Positions 25,273-33,383 are shown, numbered from the stretch's first letter. The stretch: 62,056 bases of DNA from an uncultured Gammaproteobacteria bacterium (GCA_947258875.1 CAMYKB010000022.1:1-62056); one strand, 5' to 3'. The notes: a model not told the origin generated them from the letters alone. Made by a program: numbers and translations.

Positions 25273-25355
25273 AGCTAAGGAACAAAAAACGGGGTCAGAG
25301 TACAATTGTTGCTAATATTAGAGAAAATTGTGCTTTGATCCCAGTTTTCTTAGCA
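25273..25355. repeat. Imperfect palindrome of the GGGGTCAGAGTACAATT type
   Basis: GGGGTCAGAGTACAATT at 25291-25307 faces AATTGTGCTTTGATCCC at 25326-25342 (4 mismatches), and the outer GCTAAG...AAAAC arms extend the stem to about 25273-25355. Such GGGGTCAGAGTACAATT palindromes recur in many gammaproteobacterial genomes, sometimes beside REP-associated transposases; that is recalled, not searched. It separates the VOC gene from the acetyltransferase. Confidence 0.65.
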
Positions 25356-25378
25356 CATTATCATGCGCCAAAGTCGAC

Positions 25379-25882
25379 ATGGAATTAACTATCCGAACAG
25401 TAAGAGAGGAGGACGCCGAATCGATCGTTGAACTTCTGAATCCTATCATCCGTGAAGGAATGTACACCGTAATAAGCCAGGAGTTTTCGATAGAGGATCA
25501 AATTGGTTTTATTCGTGGGTTCGCGGACCGGGGTGTATTTAATGTGGCGGTATGTAGTGATACTCAACGAGTGATTGGCTTTCAGGATGTGCAGCCGATG
25601 TTTAACGATATAGACGCTTTTAAGCATGTTGGAGAAATAAGCACGTTTATATCGCTGAACTCGCATAGGAAAGGTGTAGGGAAGGCGCTCAGCCAAGTGA
25701 CTTTTCAGGAAATGAAAGATCGAGGTTATAAAAAAATAATGGCAATGATCAGGGCGGACAATCCAGGCGCACTTGATTTTTATTCCAGCCAGGGATTTGA
25801 GGTTATAGGTAAAGCCAAAAAGCATGCATTCATTAATGGTAAATATATTGATGAGGTGCTGACTGAGAAGTTCCTTGATTGA
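25379..25882 (+). CDS. GNAT-family N-acetyltransferase
   Basis: 167 residues from ATG 25379, which starts the conserved strand MELTIRTVREEDAESIVELLNPI. Motif A is HRKGVGKALSQVTFQEM (R/Q-x-x-G-x-G/A) and motif B is NPGALDFYSSQGFEVIG. Resembles phosphinothricin- or PseH-like acetyltransferases; substrate unknown. Its last 8 bases overlap the next GNAT gene, so the two form a coupled pair. Upstream lies the palindromic repeat at 25273-25355, which may carry its leader. Confidence 0.85.
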   Translation: MELTIRTVREEDAESIVELLNPIIREGMYTVISQEFSIEDQIGFIRGFADRGVFNVAVCSDTQRVIGFQDVQPMFNDIDAFKHVGEISTFISLNSHRKGVGKALSQVTFQEMKDRGYKKIMAMIRADNPGALDFYSSQGFEVIGKAKKHAFINGKYIDEVLTEKFLD

Positions 25883-26414
25883 AAGAATTATTTTGAAACA
25901 AAAATTAGTCATACCTCGAGAAGAATTTCGTGAAACGTACACTTCATTCATTAATGAATTTATATCGCGCGAAGAAGAGTTGATCCCGTTTCCACTACGA
26001 TTCCCACATGAAAACTTTAAAGCGCTTGTTTCCCGATTGGCTGATCAGTCGAAAGGTGTAGGGATTCCAGACGGATTTGTTCCCAGCTCAACCTATTGGT
26101 TAATCGATGAAACCTCGGCTTTGGTGGGAGTATCGAATCTCAGGCACGAACTAACGCCAAATCTTGAGCGAGAAGGTGGGCATATTGGCTTTGGTGTTCG
26201 TCCTTCGTCAAGGCGGCAGGGCTTTGGTTCGCTATTACTGAAAGAGACGCTTCAAGAAGCGCGAGGTATAGGAATCGAAAGACTGCTGGTTGCATGTGAC
26301 AAAAAGAATATTGCATCTGCTGGCACTATCATTGTTAATGGTGGTGTTCTCAGCGACGAGGAGTTTTTGCCAGAACACGGTTTTATTGTTCAGCGATATT
26401 GGATCGACATATAA
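25875..26414 (+). CDS. GNAT-family N-acetyltransferase
   Basis: 179 residues starting with TTG 25875, overlapping the previous gene's stop and preceded by GAGAAG. GNAT core: STYWLIDETSALVGVSNLRHELTPNLEREGGHIGFGVRPSSRRQGFGSLLLKETL, followed by RLLVACDKKNIASAGTIIVNGG. This is the pattern of the YjaB/YitI-like group whose members act on small molecules; substrate unknown. Translationally coupled to the upstream acetyltransferase. Confidence 0.85.
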   Translation: MIERIILKQKLVIPREEFRETYTSFINEFISREEELIPFPLRFPHENFKALVSRLADQSKGVGIPDGFVPSSTYWLIDETSALVGVSNLRHELTPNLEREGGHIGFGVRPSSRRQGFGSLLLKETLQEARGIGIERLLVACDKKNIASAGTIIVNGGVLSDEEFLPEHGFIVQRYWIDI

Positions 26415-26424
26415 GCGAAGCGGG

Positions 26425-26470
26425 TATCCGGCGTTATAGAACGCAATAGTGCAGCGTATTACGCCGGATC
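26425..26470. repeat. REP-like palindrome
   Basis: ATCCGGCGT at 26426-26434 is inverted as ACGCCGGAT at 26461-26469, with partly complementary sequence between. It lies between the acetyltransferase pair and the sulfur oxygenase reductase. It could end the upstream transcript or be a member of a dispersed repeat family. Confidence 0.55.
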
Positions 26471-26553
26471 TAATGTTATAATTATTTGCAAACTTAATAG
26501 CTTCCAACCGTACTGATGTCGTACTACATTGCCTAAGAACCAGGAAATTAATT

Positions 26554-27492
26554 ATGACCATTGATATTAAGAAGTTATTTGATGCTGAGCCAAAATCCCC
26601 GTTGTACGTTGCCATCAATCGCGTGCAGGTCAAGAACGATCCGAATCTCATGAGGATGATGAAGCAGGCCAGCTCCAAGATGTGTCTTGCCACGGCGTTG
26701 ACGCCCGGGTTCAAAGGGTTTGATCTGATGAAACAGCTTGGCGCCTGTCCGATGGGTATGCGCTGGGGTGCAAGCAGTGATATGGGTGAGCAGCTATCAC
26801 ATATCTGGATCGACCAGTTTACGTATTGGGATTCGTGGGAGGCGCATGAAAATTTCCACGAGATTTTTGAAGACGTGGTGGTCGACACCTGCGCGAAATG
26901 CGGTGATGTGTTGTTGGAAGGGCCTGAGGAACCGGTTTTCAGGGTGGTCCATAGCGATCTTCCCAAGTTGGTCTCGATGAATCAATGGCTAAAAAAGAGT
27001 GCTGAAGGTAAGGCCAAGGGTTATGCGGCAGATACCGGTAAAACTGTTACTGTGATGGCGACGCATCGCATTCGCCCGGGTAAGGAGGCGGAATTCGAGG
27101 CGGGTGAAATCGAAACCATGGAAAAACTTAAGGAATCCACCGGCATGATCGGCTTTCAAATCCTTAAACGGATCGGTCTGTCGACCCTGGGCAGTGGTCA
27201 TGCGACCGTTGAATCTCTACTGGAGGATCTTAAGGACAGCTCCGGGAGTAAACTGAAACGCACGGCCGAGGTTTGGGAGGGTTACACCATCCCTGCTGAA
27301 TATCTGGTGATGGTCGAGTGGGAAAGTCTCCAGGATGCACAAGGGAATATGCCGCATGTAAACGTTAAGCCGGAGATCTTGTTCGTGCATGGGCCGAAAG
27401 TCCTGAACAACTGTTTGCATATGCCTAATGTGCGTATGGCGGATTCGATGTTCAGGGAGCAAACCTATCGCGAAATACTCAACAGCAAATGA
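26554..27492 (+). CDS. sor: Sulfur oxygenase reductase
   Basis: 312 residues aligning end to end with archaeal and bacterial SOR. The enzyme disproportionates elemental sulfur with O2 to sulfite, thiosulfate and sulfide in the cytoplasm without external cofactors. All active-site residues have the right spacing: Cys44 (persulfide-carrying), iron ligands His98, His102 and Glu126, and Cys113/Cys116. The tail region HVNVKPEILFVHGPKVLNN is also conserved. AGGAAA precedes the ATG. No TM or signal sequence. It is single-gene, flanked by a REP-like palindrome and a decayed acetyltransferase gene, consistent with acquisition by transfer. Confidence 0.95.
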   Translation: MTIDIKKLFDAEPKSPLYVAINRVQVKNDPNLMRMMKQASSKMCLATALTPGFKGFDLMKQLGACPMGMRWGASSDMGEQLSHIWIDQFTYWDSWEAHENFHEIFEDVVVDTCAKCGDVLLEGPEEPVFRVVHSDLPKLVSMNQWLKKSAEGKAKGYAADTGKTVTVMATHRIRPGKEAEFEAGEIETMEKLKESTGMIGFQILKRIGLSTLGSGHATVESLLEDLKDSSGSKLKRTAEVWEGYTIPAEYLVMVEWESLQDAQGNMPHVNVKPEILFVHGPKVLNNCLHMPNVRMADSMFREQTYREILNSK

Positions 27493-27761
27493 AGGCTGAA
27501 CATTGACTATGTTGTGCATGTAGGGAGTCCTTACGACCCGCCCGCGAAAAATGTAATAGCGGGTAAGATAATGACATCCGGTATTGTATTGCGGTCCGGT
27601 TTCACTGGCTTTCTAATATGCATGTAAAATGGCGATGTAATTGAGGCGCTAGAGGCTGCTGTTAATGCAAATCCTGCCGCTAACAAACGAGACCATCCCG
27701 CCTGCGAAGAGATTGGTCGATCGTGCTTTCCACATCAGAGCCCATCTGAACGGTTGAGCTT

Positions 27762-28080
27762 TTGGGATATACTCACAAGCAGTCCTTCCTGGTTCAACTG
27801 TGCTTCAAGTTCTTTGGTATCAAGGATCTGACAGGATTTTGGGGGGTGATGAAAGACGGAACAGACGAAGTTATCGCGTTCGCTGGTTTATCTTCATATA
27901 CAAAGGACGCGGATGGAGCGGTTTGGCTTGCATGGTTTTGTGTTGCGCCTGTGCTCACTGCGCGCTGATGCTTCGTCCCAGGCGTTCCGGGAACAAGGAT
28001 TGAATGATATGGGCAAGAGTGGGCAGGCGAATACAACTATCGTCCGGTTCACGCAACTCTCTATCGTCTCTGTTCAAATG
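27762..28080 (+). pseudogene. Decayed GNAT acetyltransferase
   Basis: The frame 27762-27965 encodes a fragment typical of an acetyltransferase centre (GFWGVMKDGTDEVIAFAGLSSY, VWLAWFCVAP) and then stops; a later stretch in another frame (EYNYRPVHATLYRLCSNGQ, to ~28080) resembles the C-terminal part of the same kind of protein. There is no convincing start. The preceding 27493-27761 contains no gene I can support. A frameshifted remnant is the simplest reading. Confidence 0.5.
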
Positions 28081-28092
28081 GCCAATAAACGG

Positions 28093-28497
28093 CTACTTGA
28101 TCAGTTTTATTGTTAGTGGGTATTCAAATAATTCGCCATTGCTGGCCTTGATGGTTGCTATGATCACCATCGCGATCCAGAAAATAAGTAATCCAATACC
28201 AAGAAATAGGCCGATTACAACAAAAGCGAGCAGGAAACAGACAATTCCATAGATAGCGACAGAGATTTGGAAGTTAAGCGCATTTTTGCCGTGCGCATCA
28301 ACTAGCGGCGATTGTTCGCGTTTTATCAACCACATCACCAGTGGTGCGATCACGCTTCCGAAAGGTATGACTAAACCAGCCAGGGCGGATAAATGTGTGA
28401 ATATGGCCCAGTTCTTTTCGTCCGCCGCATTCATTCCGCCACCTTGTGACGCGGGGCCCTCAGCTGGAGGTTGTGGCTGATTTTCCTGGTTTTCCAT
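28093..28497 (-). CDS. DUF4870 (Tic20-like) membrane protein
   Basis: 134 residues: a proline- and glutamine-rich cytoplasmic N-terminus, then the DUF4870 core of three helices (WAIFTHLSALAGLVIPFGSVIAPLVMWLIKREQSPLVDAHGKNALNFQIS, then two hydrophobic helices). The family is widespread and of unknown function. A good AGAGAGGTG RBS precedes the ATG. Divergent from the RDD-family gene, another small integral membrane protein. Confidence 0.88.
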   Translation of the reverse strand: MENQENQPQPPAEGPASQGGGMNAADEKNWAIFTHLSALAGLVIPFGSVIAPLVMWLIKREQSPLVDAHGKNALNFQISVAIYGIVCFLLAFVVIGLFLGIGLLIFWIAMVIIATIKASNGELFEYPLTIKLIK

Positions 28498-28686
28498 AAA
28501 ACACCTCTCTTTCAGTTCAATTATTTGGGTCTCTCTAAGTATTAATCAAATACTATATAAGATTGATTATACAGGCTGCTAGGGTGCGATGGAGACGAGT
28601 ATGCACCTAATTGTGAAGATAAAATATATTATGCTGCGCTGCAGGCAGCGTTCACTCAGATTCGTTAGTAATCAAAAAGGAATACT

Positions 28687-29151
28687 ATGAAAGACCCATT
28701 ATCTCCGTATGCGCCACCCAAAAGCTCACTTGAAACAGATTACCAGGAGTCAGCTGAAATTGTTTTGGTGAGTAAGTGGTTACGGCTTGCCAATTTAGTC
28801 ATAGATTATATTGGCTATATGATCCTGGCAGTAATAGTAGGTATTTTGGTCGCTATAATATGGGGTGAAGAAGGGATTAAGTATATGGAGTCGATCCCGG
28901 ATATTGTTTTCGGTGCTCCAATTCTACTCGGATACTATATTTTCTTTGAGTCACTCACAGGAAGAACCCTGGGGAAACTTGTGACCGGCACAAAAGTCGT
29001 AAATGAAAATGGATTAAGGGCTTCATTTGGTCAAATTTTAGGGCGTTCATTCTCCAGATTGATCCCGTTTGAGGTTTTTTCTTTTTTGGGAGAAAAGGGT
29101 CGCGGATGGCACGACAGTTTGCCAAGAACATATGTAGTTAAAAACAGGTGA
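28687..29151 (+). CDS. RDD-family membrane protein
   Basis: 154 residues with an N-terminal polar segment (SPYAPPKSSLET), the family pattern R-x3-xxD at helix 1 (LRLANLVIDYIGYMIL), a second helix pair and the GRTLGKLVTGTKVVNENG loop, ending RGWHDSLPRTYVV. RDD proteins are thought to be ion or small-molecule transport components; function here unknown. AAAAGGAAT lies just before ATG. AT-rich. Divergent from the DUF4870 gene across 190 bp. Confidence 0.88.
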   Translation: MKDPLSPYAPPKSSLETDYQESAEIVLVSKWLRLANLVIDYIGYMILAVIVGILVAIIWGEEGIKYMESIPDIVFGAPILLGYYIFFESLTGRTLGKLVTGTKVVNENGLRASFGQILGRSFSRLIPFEVFSFLGEKGRGWHDSLPRTYVVKNR

Positions 29152-29263
29152 ATGGCTAATAACCAGCTCAAATAGGCTGTCTATACACAGCTTTATTCTG
29201 TGCGTGATAAAGCCCGGTAATCGCACATTAAAATCAATGGAGCCATATATGGGCGCACCATAT

Positions 29264-29902
29264 TTAACTGTTACGTCGATAGATCGTGTGCGCCAGAGAT
29301 TTGGAAAGTGTATCTGCTTCCTGTTCCATAACGCTGGTAATGTTCTGCGTGACAGCATCCCGGGCCAGTCTGAGCAGACTGGGTATGCTCACCGAGCGAC
29401 TCAGCATACTGGTTTCCATGGCATAAAGCCTGAGTATGTCATGTAGCAGGTCCCGGAACTGCGCCTCGCTATAAAGTTCATTTACAGCTGCGCGAAACGA
29501 CGGCTGGTTTTGCCATTGAGCAAGGACGCGATAACTTGTTTGCAGTAGTAGTTCAATACGTTGTTGTCGATAGTGTTCAATGTCCTGATACTGGATTTGG
29601 AAGTTGATAGGGAAGGCAGCCGCTTTGCGCACGAATGATTGATCGATTTCCCGCGCTTCCTGCAACAGGCTGGCCACATGGCCTGGGTCAGGCTCGGCAC
29701 CGGATTGATGTATTTTTGCTGCCTGAGCGATGACCCGCAGGTCTTTCTCCACTTCCTTGCCGACATTAATGTCCAGAAAAGACTGAAAGGGCGGTAATGC
29801 CAATCTGAACAGGGTGTATGCCTTAAGGCCTTCCACGGTGCGCTGGCTGAAGGCCTCCATCATGATGCGGTTCATGGTGCAAAGTACGTTGACCCTGTTC
29901 AT
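29264..29902 (-). CDS. Hypothetical helical protein paired with a methyltransferase
   Basis: 212 residues, almost entirely alpha-helical, rich in Gln, Arg and Leu, with no signal peptide or membrane helix and no cysteine pattern. I do not recognise the family. It starts 13 bp after the stop of the UbiE-like methyltransferase and is surely cotranscribed with it, so it may be a partner or substrate-binding factor. An in-frame ATG at 29872 or 29860 could also be the start. Confidence 0.65.
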   Translation of the reverse strand: MNRVNVLCTMNRIMMEAFSQRTVEGLKAYTLFRLALPPFQSFLDINVGKEVEKDLRVIAQAAKIHQSGAEPDPGHVASLLQEAREIDQSFVRKAAAFPINFQIQYQDIEHYRQQRIELLLQTSYRVLAQWQNQPSFRAAVNELYSEAQFRDLLHDILRLYAMETSMLSRSVSIPSLLRLARDAVTQNITSVMEQEADTLSKSLAHTIYRRNS

Positions 29903-29914
29903 GTTCCCGCCTGG

Positions 29915-30691
29915 TCACTCAGTATCGAGAGGGGCCACTGCGCAGTGATAGCCAATCATGCCGCCTAACAGGGTCTGGCATGAAACGCCCTCAAACCCCA
30001 CCTGAGCAAGCAGTTCTGATAATTCGTCAGCGGAATAAAACATACGTAGGCCATTGATAAAATACTCCTTGCAGCTATGAACAGAAGCAGTGCTACTGAA
30101 TAGCAGGGCGGTAAAGTTCAGGCAAAAACGCAGGTAGACATAATAGCTCCACGCCACGATTCTGTTGGCCGGACGCAGCATATCGCAATGATAGAAGTGC
30201 CCGCCCGGCTTTAGCACTCGCCTGATTTCACGACAGACATCCATGACGCGTAAATGCCGTGAGGCGTACTGCAGGGTGACCACATCGAAATGATTGTCAG
30301 GGAAGGGCAAAGTGTGGACGTCACCAATGCTGCTGTCGATATGCATGCCGAGCTTGCGTGCCGATTCCTGCCCCACCGCTTGCATGGCCTTGCTGCGGTC
30401 GATGGCGTGGACCTGCAGATCTGGATGCTTTTCCAGGAGTGCGATGCCAATGGCGTTGGTGCCGGCACAGACATCCAGTACTTTCTGCCCATCTTGCACA
30501 TCAATGGTGGAGATAAAACGGTTGCGAAACCAGTTCCAGAGGCCAAGGCTGGCCACATGATTGGCGCGGTCATAATAACGGGCAACATCAGCGAAAACTT
30601 CGTCCAGCTCTTCCACCCAAACCCGCCTGAATTGTTGTTCCCGATTGTCCTCCCTGGTAGAGAATGGGATTGCGCGCTCACCGTTGGCCAT
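29915..30691 (-). CDS. UbiE/MenG-like SAM-dependent methyltransferase
   Basis: 258 residues of the class I methyltransferase fold: motif I VLDVCAGTNAIGIALLEKHP, acidic residue after strand 2 (HAIDRSKAM), motif II PFPDNHFDVVTLQYASRHL and motif III RVLKPGGHFYHCDMLRP, with a UbiE-like N-terminus FADVARYYDRANHVASLGLWNWFRN. The C-terminal third (NGLRMFYSADELSELLAQVGFEGVSCQTLLGGMIGYHCAVAP) also matches. It could methylate a quinone or related ring, but motif I lacks the usual GxGxG (reads AGTNAIG). First gene of a two-gene unit. Confidence 0.85.
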   Translation of the reverse strand: MANGERAIPFSTREDNREQQFRRVWVEELDEVFADVARYYDRANHVASLGLWNWFRNRFISTIDVQDGQKVLDVCAGTNAIGIALLEKHPDLQVHAIDRSKAMQAVGQESARKLGMHIDSSIGDVHTLPFPDNHFDVVTLQYASRHLRVMDVCREIRRVLKPGGHFYHCDMLRPANRIVAWSYYVYLRFCLNFTALLFSSTASVHSCKEYFINGLRMFYSADELSELLAQVGFEGVSCQTLLGGMIGYHCAVAPLDTE

Positions 30692-31042
30692 ATTTTTCCT
30701 TAATGTAGTTTATCGTGTTGCTGTAAATATAACAGTGATGGTCCTAGCTTATGCAAATCAGCACGGATAGCAGCGATCAACCAGTCTGCAGGGTTGATGA
30801 GGGCGCCAGGGGAAGTCAGCTAACAATATTTCCTAATACTAGAGGAAACTTCGCTCAGAGCACACTAATATGCAATCCTGGGTCGCTTTAAGTGAAAATG
30901 ATGCGAATGCATCATCCAACCTTTTCGAAAGACGCCCTACTATATTTCCTCGCACTGTCCCGAATGTGGCGTCGTTTCGCTGTGCCCGGGCGTCGTGTAA
31001 ATGGCGGAATTAATCCATAAGACCCACGGTAAGGAGTCGACC
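30692..31042. other. Intergenic control region between divergent genes
   Basis: 351 bp separating the methyltransferase from the universal stress protein. It contains ATGATGC-gaat-GCATCAT (30898-30915) and AT-rich promoter-like stretches, and nothing that looks coding. Confidence 0.4.
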
Positions 31043-31507
31043 ATGAAAAAGGTGTTGCTAGCGGTAGATGATACTAAAGGTTCGATCCGGGCGGCTGAAA
31101 CACTGATGACATTGTACTCGGCAGTTAAGCCTGAGCAGCTGGTGTTGCTCTATGTCGAGAAAATTCTGGGTAGATCATTGGCTGGGGAAGCGCTTGCAAT
31201 CGGTCCCGAACTGGATGAACTGAGGGCGGCCTTAAAGGATACTGACTACCAACAAAAGCTGGACGAAAAGGCCGCGAAAGTCATTGCCTATTTCACGAAA
31301 ATGCTAAACGACGCCGGGATCACCGCAATCAAACCAGTAGTGAAGGAAGGTCACCCATCAGATGAAATTCTCACGACCGCAAAGGAAGAGGCCGTCGAGT
31401 TGATTGTCCTCGGATCGCGGGGCAACCGACACCACGATTTTCTGATTGGCAGTGTTAGTCGCGAGGTCGCCAACACGTCATCTATTTCGGTGCTGCTGGC
31501 GCGGTAA
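31043..31507 (+). CDS. Universal stress protein (UspA family)
   Basis: 154 residues from ATG 31043, selected because AAGGAG lies 7 bases upstream. Single Usp domain with the ATP-binding signature G-x2-G-x(9)-G-S near the C-terminus (GSRGNRHHDFLIGSVSREV) and the N-terminal MKKVLLAVDDTKGS strand. Family members bind ATP and respond to starvation and stress; specific role unknown. Standalone gene. Confidence 0.9.
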   Translation: MKKVLLAVDDTKGSIRAAETLMTLYSAVKPEQLVLLYVEKILGRSLAGEALAIGPELDELRAALKDTDYQQKLDEKAAKVIAYFTKMLNDAGITAIKPVVKEGHPSDEILTTAKEEAVELIVLGSRGNRHHDFLIGSVSREVANTSSISVLLAR

Positions 31508-31764
31508 CGTTGAATCATGGATCTACCCTGGTTTGTCGATAGCTGAAAAACCTGAAAAAAATGGGACAGATTTACTTTCAACAGGGCCGTTAATTGGCAG
31601 TGGCTTAGTGCACCAAGCGGTGTCTCGCTATTCACTATCCTGGGGAAACGTTTTTTTCTTGAGAGAGACTGTGATGTGGGCTGATTCTCACCCTGATTAT
31701 TGCTAGTCCCATCAAACAAGGGAGCCTGCTTTGCGGGAGTGTCCAAGATACTCATTTGCTCTCA

Positions 31765-31790
31765 GGGGCCGAGTGTCGGTATTTTTTACA
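31765..31790 (+). promoter_or_regulatory. Upstream copy of the PEP-CTERM regulatory motif
   Basis: GGGGCCGAGTGTCGGTATT followed by TTTTACA (31765-31790) nearly repeats the element at 32127-32153. No PEP-CTERM gene and no good sigma-54 site follow it, so it is either a distal activator site or a relic of a lost promoter. The region 31508-32126 is otherwise without a supportable gene. Confidence 0.45.
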
Positions 31791-32126
31791 TTTATTATTG
31801 GTCTTCAGCGGATATCTATAATATTTATTATAACTATCAGCTAGTTAAAACAGGGAATCAAGATCATACGCCGCGTGCATCATTTAGGGTGTCGGCAAAC
31901 TTAATCGCTAGGCTTCGGAGATCCAGTGCCCGCATTTTTTATACCTACGCTTATTCTGCTTACAAAGTCTTAGTGATGTTTATGATAAATATCAACTATT
32001 TACAGATATCGTGACGGCCGTGGTTAGCAAGGCCATGAATAGAACAAGTCGTCAAGCCGGGCCTCCTAAAGCATGTGCAGCGCGAATAATGTGACAAGCG
32101 GGCTAACTCAATATTTGGGGGATTTC

Positions 32127-32153
32127 GGGGGCCGGGTGTCGGTATTCATTACA
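32127..32153 (+). promoter_or_regulatory. Activator-site candidate upstream of the PEP-CTERM gene
   Basis: GGGGGCCGGGTGTCGGTATT followed by CATTACA lies ~70 bp upstream of a -24/-12 promoter. A conserved TGTCGG...TTTACA-type element upstream of PEP-CTERM genes, used by the PrsR activator with sigma-54, has been described (recalled). Position and sequence fit such an enhancer site. Confidence 0.55.
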
Positions 32154-32218
32154 CTCAGGCTTGATCGATCAACAGATATTTAGAGTATTTAGTATAGATA
32201 TCAATCACATATGAATTC

Positions 32219-32235
32219 CGGCGCGGTATGTGCAT
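32219..32235 (+). promoter_or_regulatory. Sigma-54 (RpoN) -24/-12 promoter
   Basis: CGGCGCG-GTAT-GTGCA has the invariant GG (32220-32221) and GC (32232-32233) separated by exactly 10 bases, close to the consensus TGGCACG-N4-TTGCA. It would start transcription near 32245, about 44 bases before the PEP-CTERM ATG. Confidence 0.7.
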
Positions 32236-32288
32236 AGTAGAACATCGCAGGACGACGGATTTAACAATTAATTTAGGAGTAGTAAAGA

Positions 32289-32921
32289 ATGCACAAAATA
32301 ACTCAAATATTACTGTTTGCGCTGGTAGCGATGTTTTCTGTACCTGCAAGCGCCGTGCTCATTACGTCAAGTGGTGACGCAGCTCTCGCCGGAAGTGGGC
32401 TTATCGATTTTACGGGGACACCCACTCAAAATGCATCGAGTTTCTCTTTCGGAGACATTACGTTCTCAACAACTGGGGGAACACTTAGGATCGCCCCATT
32501 CGGTGAAGGTGGCAGTGGCTGGATGGGAAGCGGCCAAACTTTGACGACTCGTGATACAACCGCACCCAGCTCTTTAACAATAGATTTCGGCACATCAGTA
32601 TCAGCTTTTGGTATGAACTGGGGGGCTGCTAACCCTAGCTGGAGTGTTGATCTGTATGATACATCAAATAGCCTCTTGGAAAGCCTGGTATTTCTTGGTG
32701 GCAGTACCGGTGCATCTTTTTCCGAATTCTATGGTGCCAGCAATTTGGATATTGCTCGAGTCGAACTCACTACCATTGGTGGCGGTTTTGACTGGGTAAT
32801 TGTTGATGACTTTCAGTATGTCACCAGTGGAGTTAGTCCTGTTCCAGAACCTTCACCCCTCGCTCTCTTGGGTCTAGGCCTTTTGGTTTTGGGTTTTGTT
32901 CATAAAAAGAAGTTATCCTAA
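32289..32921 (+). CDS. PEP-CTERM protein (exosortase substrate)
   Basis: 210 residues: signal peptide (MHKITQILLFALVAMFSVPASA), a Gly/Ser/Thr-rich beta-type domain, and the C-terminal PEP-CTERM sorting signal (~185-210) with VPEP, a hydrophobic helix LALLGLGLLVLGF and the basic tail HKKK. Exosortase cleaves at this signal and the protein is moved to the surface or exopolysaccharide matrix. GGAG lies 8-10 bases before ATG. It has a sigma-54 promoter and a strong terminator, so it is a one-gene unit. No exosortase gene is in the window; it must be elsewhere in the genome. Confidence 0.92.
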   Translation: MHKITQILLFALVAMFSVPASAVLITSSGDAALAGSGLIDFTGTPTQNASSFSFGDITFSTTGGTLRIAPFGEGGSGWMGSGQTLTTRDTTAPSSLTIDFGTSVSAFGMNWGAANPSWSVDLYDTSNSLLESLVFLGGSTGASFSEFYGASNLDIARVELTTIGGGFDWVIVDDFQYVTSGVSPVPEPSPLALLGLGLLVLGFVHKKKLS

Positions 32922-32944
32922 TCTAAATTAGGCAGTGTTTTACT

Positions 32945-32974
32945 GAGCCCCAATCTTTATTGGGGCTTTTTTTA
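32945..32974 (+). terminator. Terminator of the PEP-CTERM gene
   Basis: AGCCCCAAT-cttt-ATTGGGGCT followed by seven Ts, 25 bp after the stop codon: a textbook intrinsic terminator. Confidence 0.92.
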
Positions 32975-32975
32975 T

Positions 32976-33322
32976 GCGTAACGAGCAGTTTGAATTATGC
33001 AAATGAGAGCTCCGCCATTGTCGTTGCGGCGTAAACCTTTCTGTCGAGTTGATAGTTCTAAGCCAGGGCTACCAGGCGACAGGTGAATAAGTGCTGTGCG
33101 GTAAGTTACCCGAAGGCATCGCGGGATCGTAGTTAGTTGTATTGGGCTTGGCACCGGTTGCTCAGTTCAGGGGTGTGTGCGAAATCATGGTCCACACATA
33201 GGCCGAGGAATTCGTTATCTAAGATTGCAGTTAATGCGTTCAATAGAATCGATTCTACTCCGGTCTGCCAGATTTTAGGTGGGAAGTAATAATTCCAGGT
33301 GTCGGCGCTGCCGCTGTCTCGC
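32976..33322. other. Intergenic region with a possible decayed reading frame
   Basis: Between two terminators. On the reverse strand 33324-33133 there are 63 codons of protein-like composition (YYFPPKIWQTGVES, LGLCVDHDFAHTPEL) but no RBS, and the frame begins inside the terminator of the subtilase gene. It may be the remnant of a longer gene; I recognise no family. Confidence 0.25.
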
Positions 33323-33324
33323 AA

Positions 33325-33355
33325 AAAAACAAGGGCCCTACATAGGGCCCTTGTT
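33325..33355 (-). terminator. Terminator of the first subtilase gene
   Basis: AACAAGGGCCCTA (33328-33340) and its perfect complement (33343-33355) around a 2-base loop, followed on the reverse strand by seven Ts. Lies 29 bp beyond the subtilase stop. Confidence 0.9.
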
Positions 33356-33383
33356 GTGCAAGTGTCGTATCGCTTGGTTGTGG

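Noticed and set aside
33133-33324. 63-codon reverse frame with protein-like composition
   Set aside because: Begins inside a terminator, has no RBS and no recognised family; kept only as a possible remnant.
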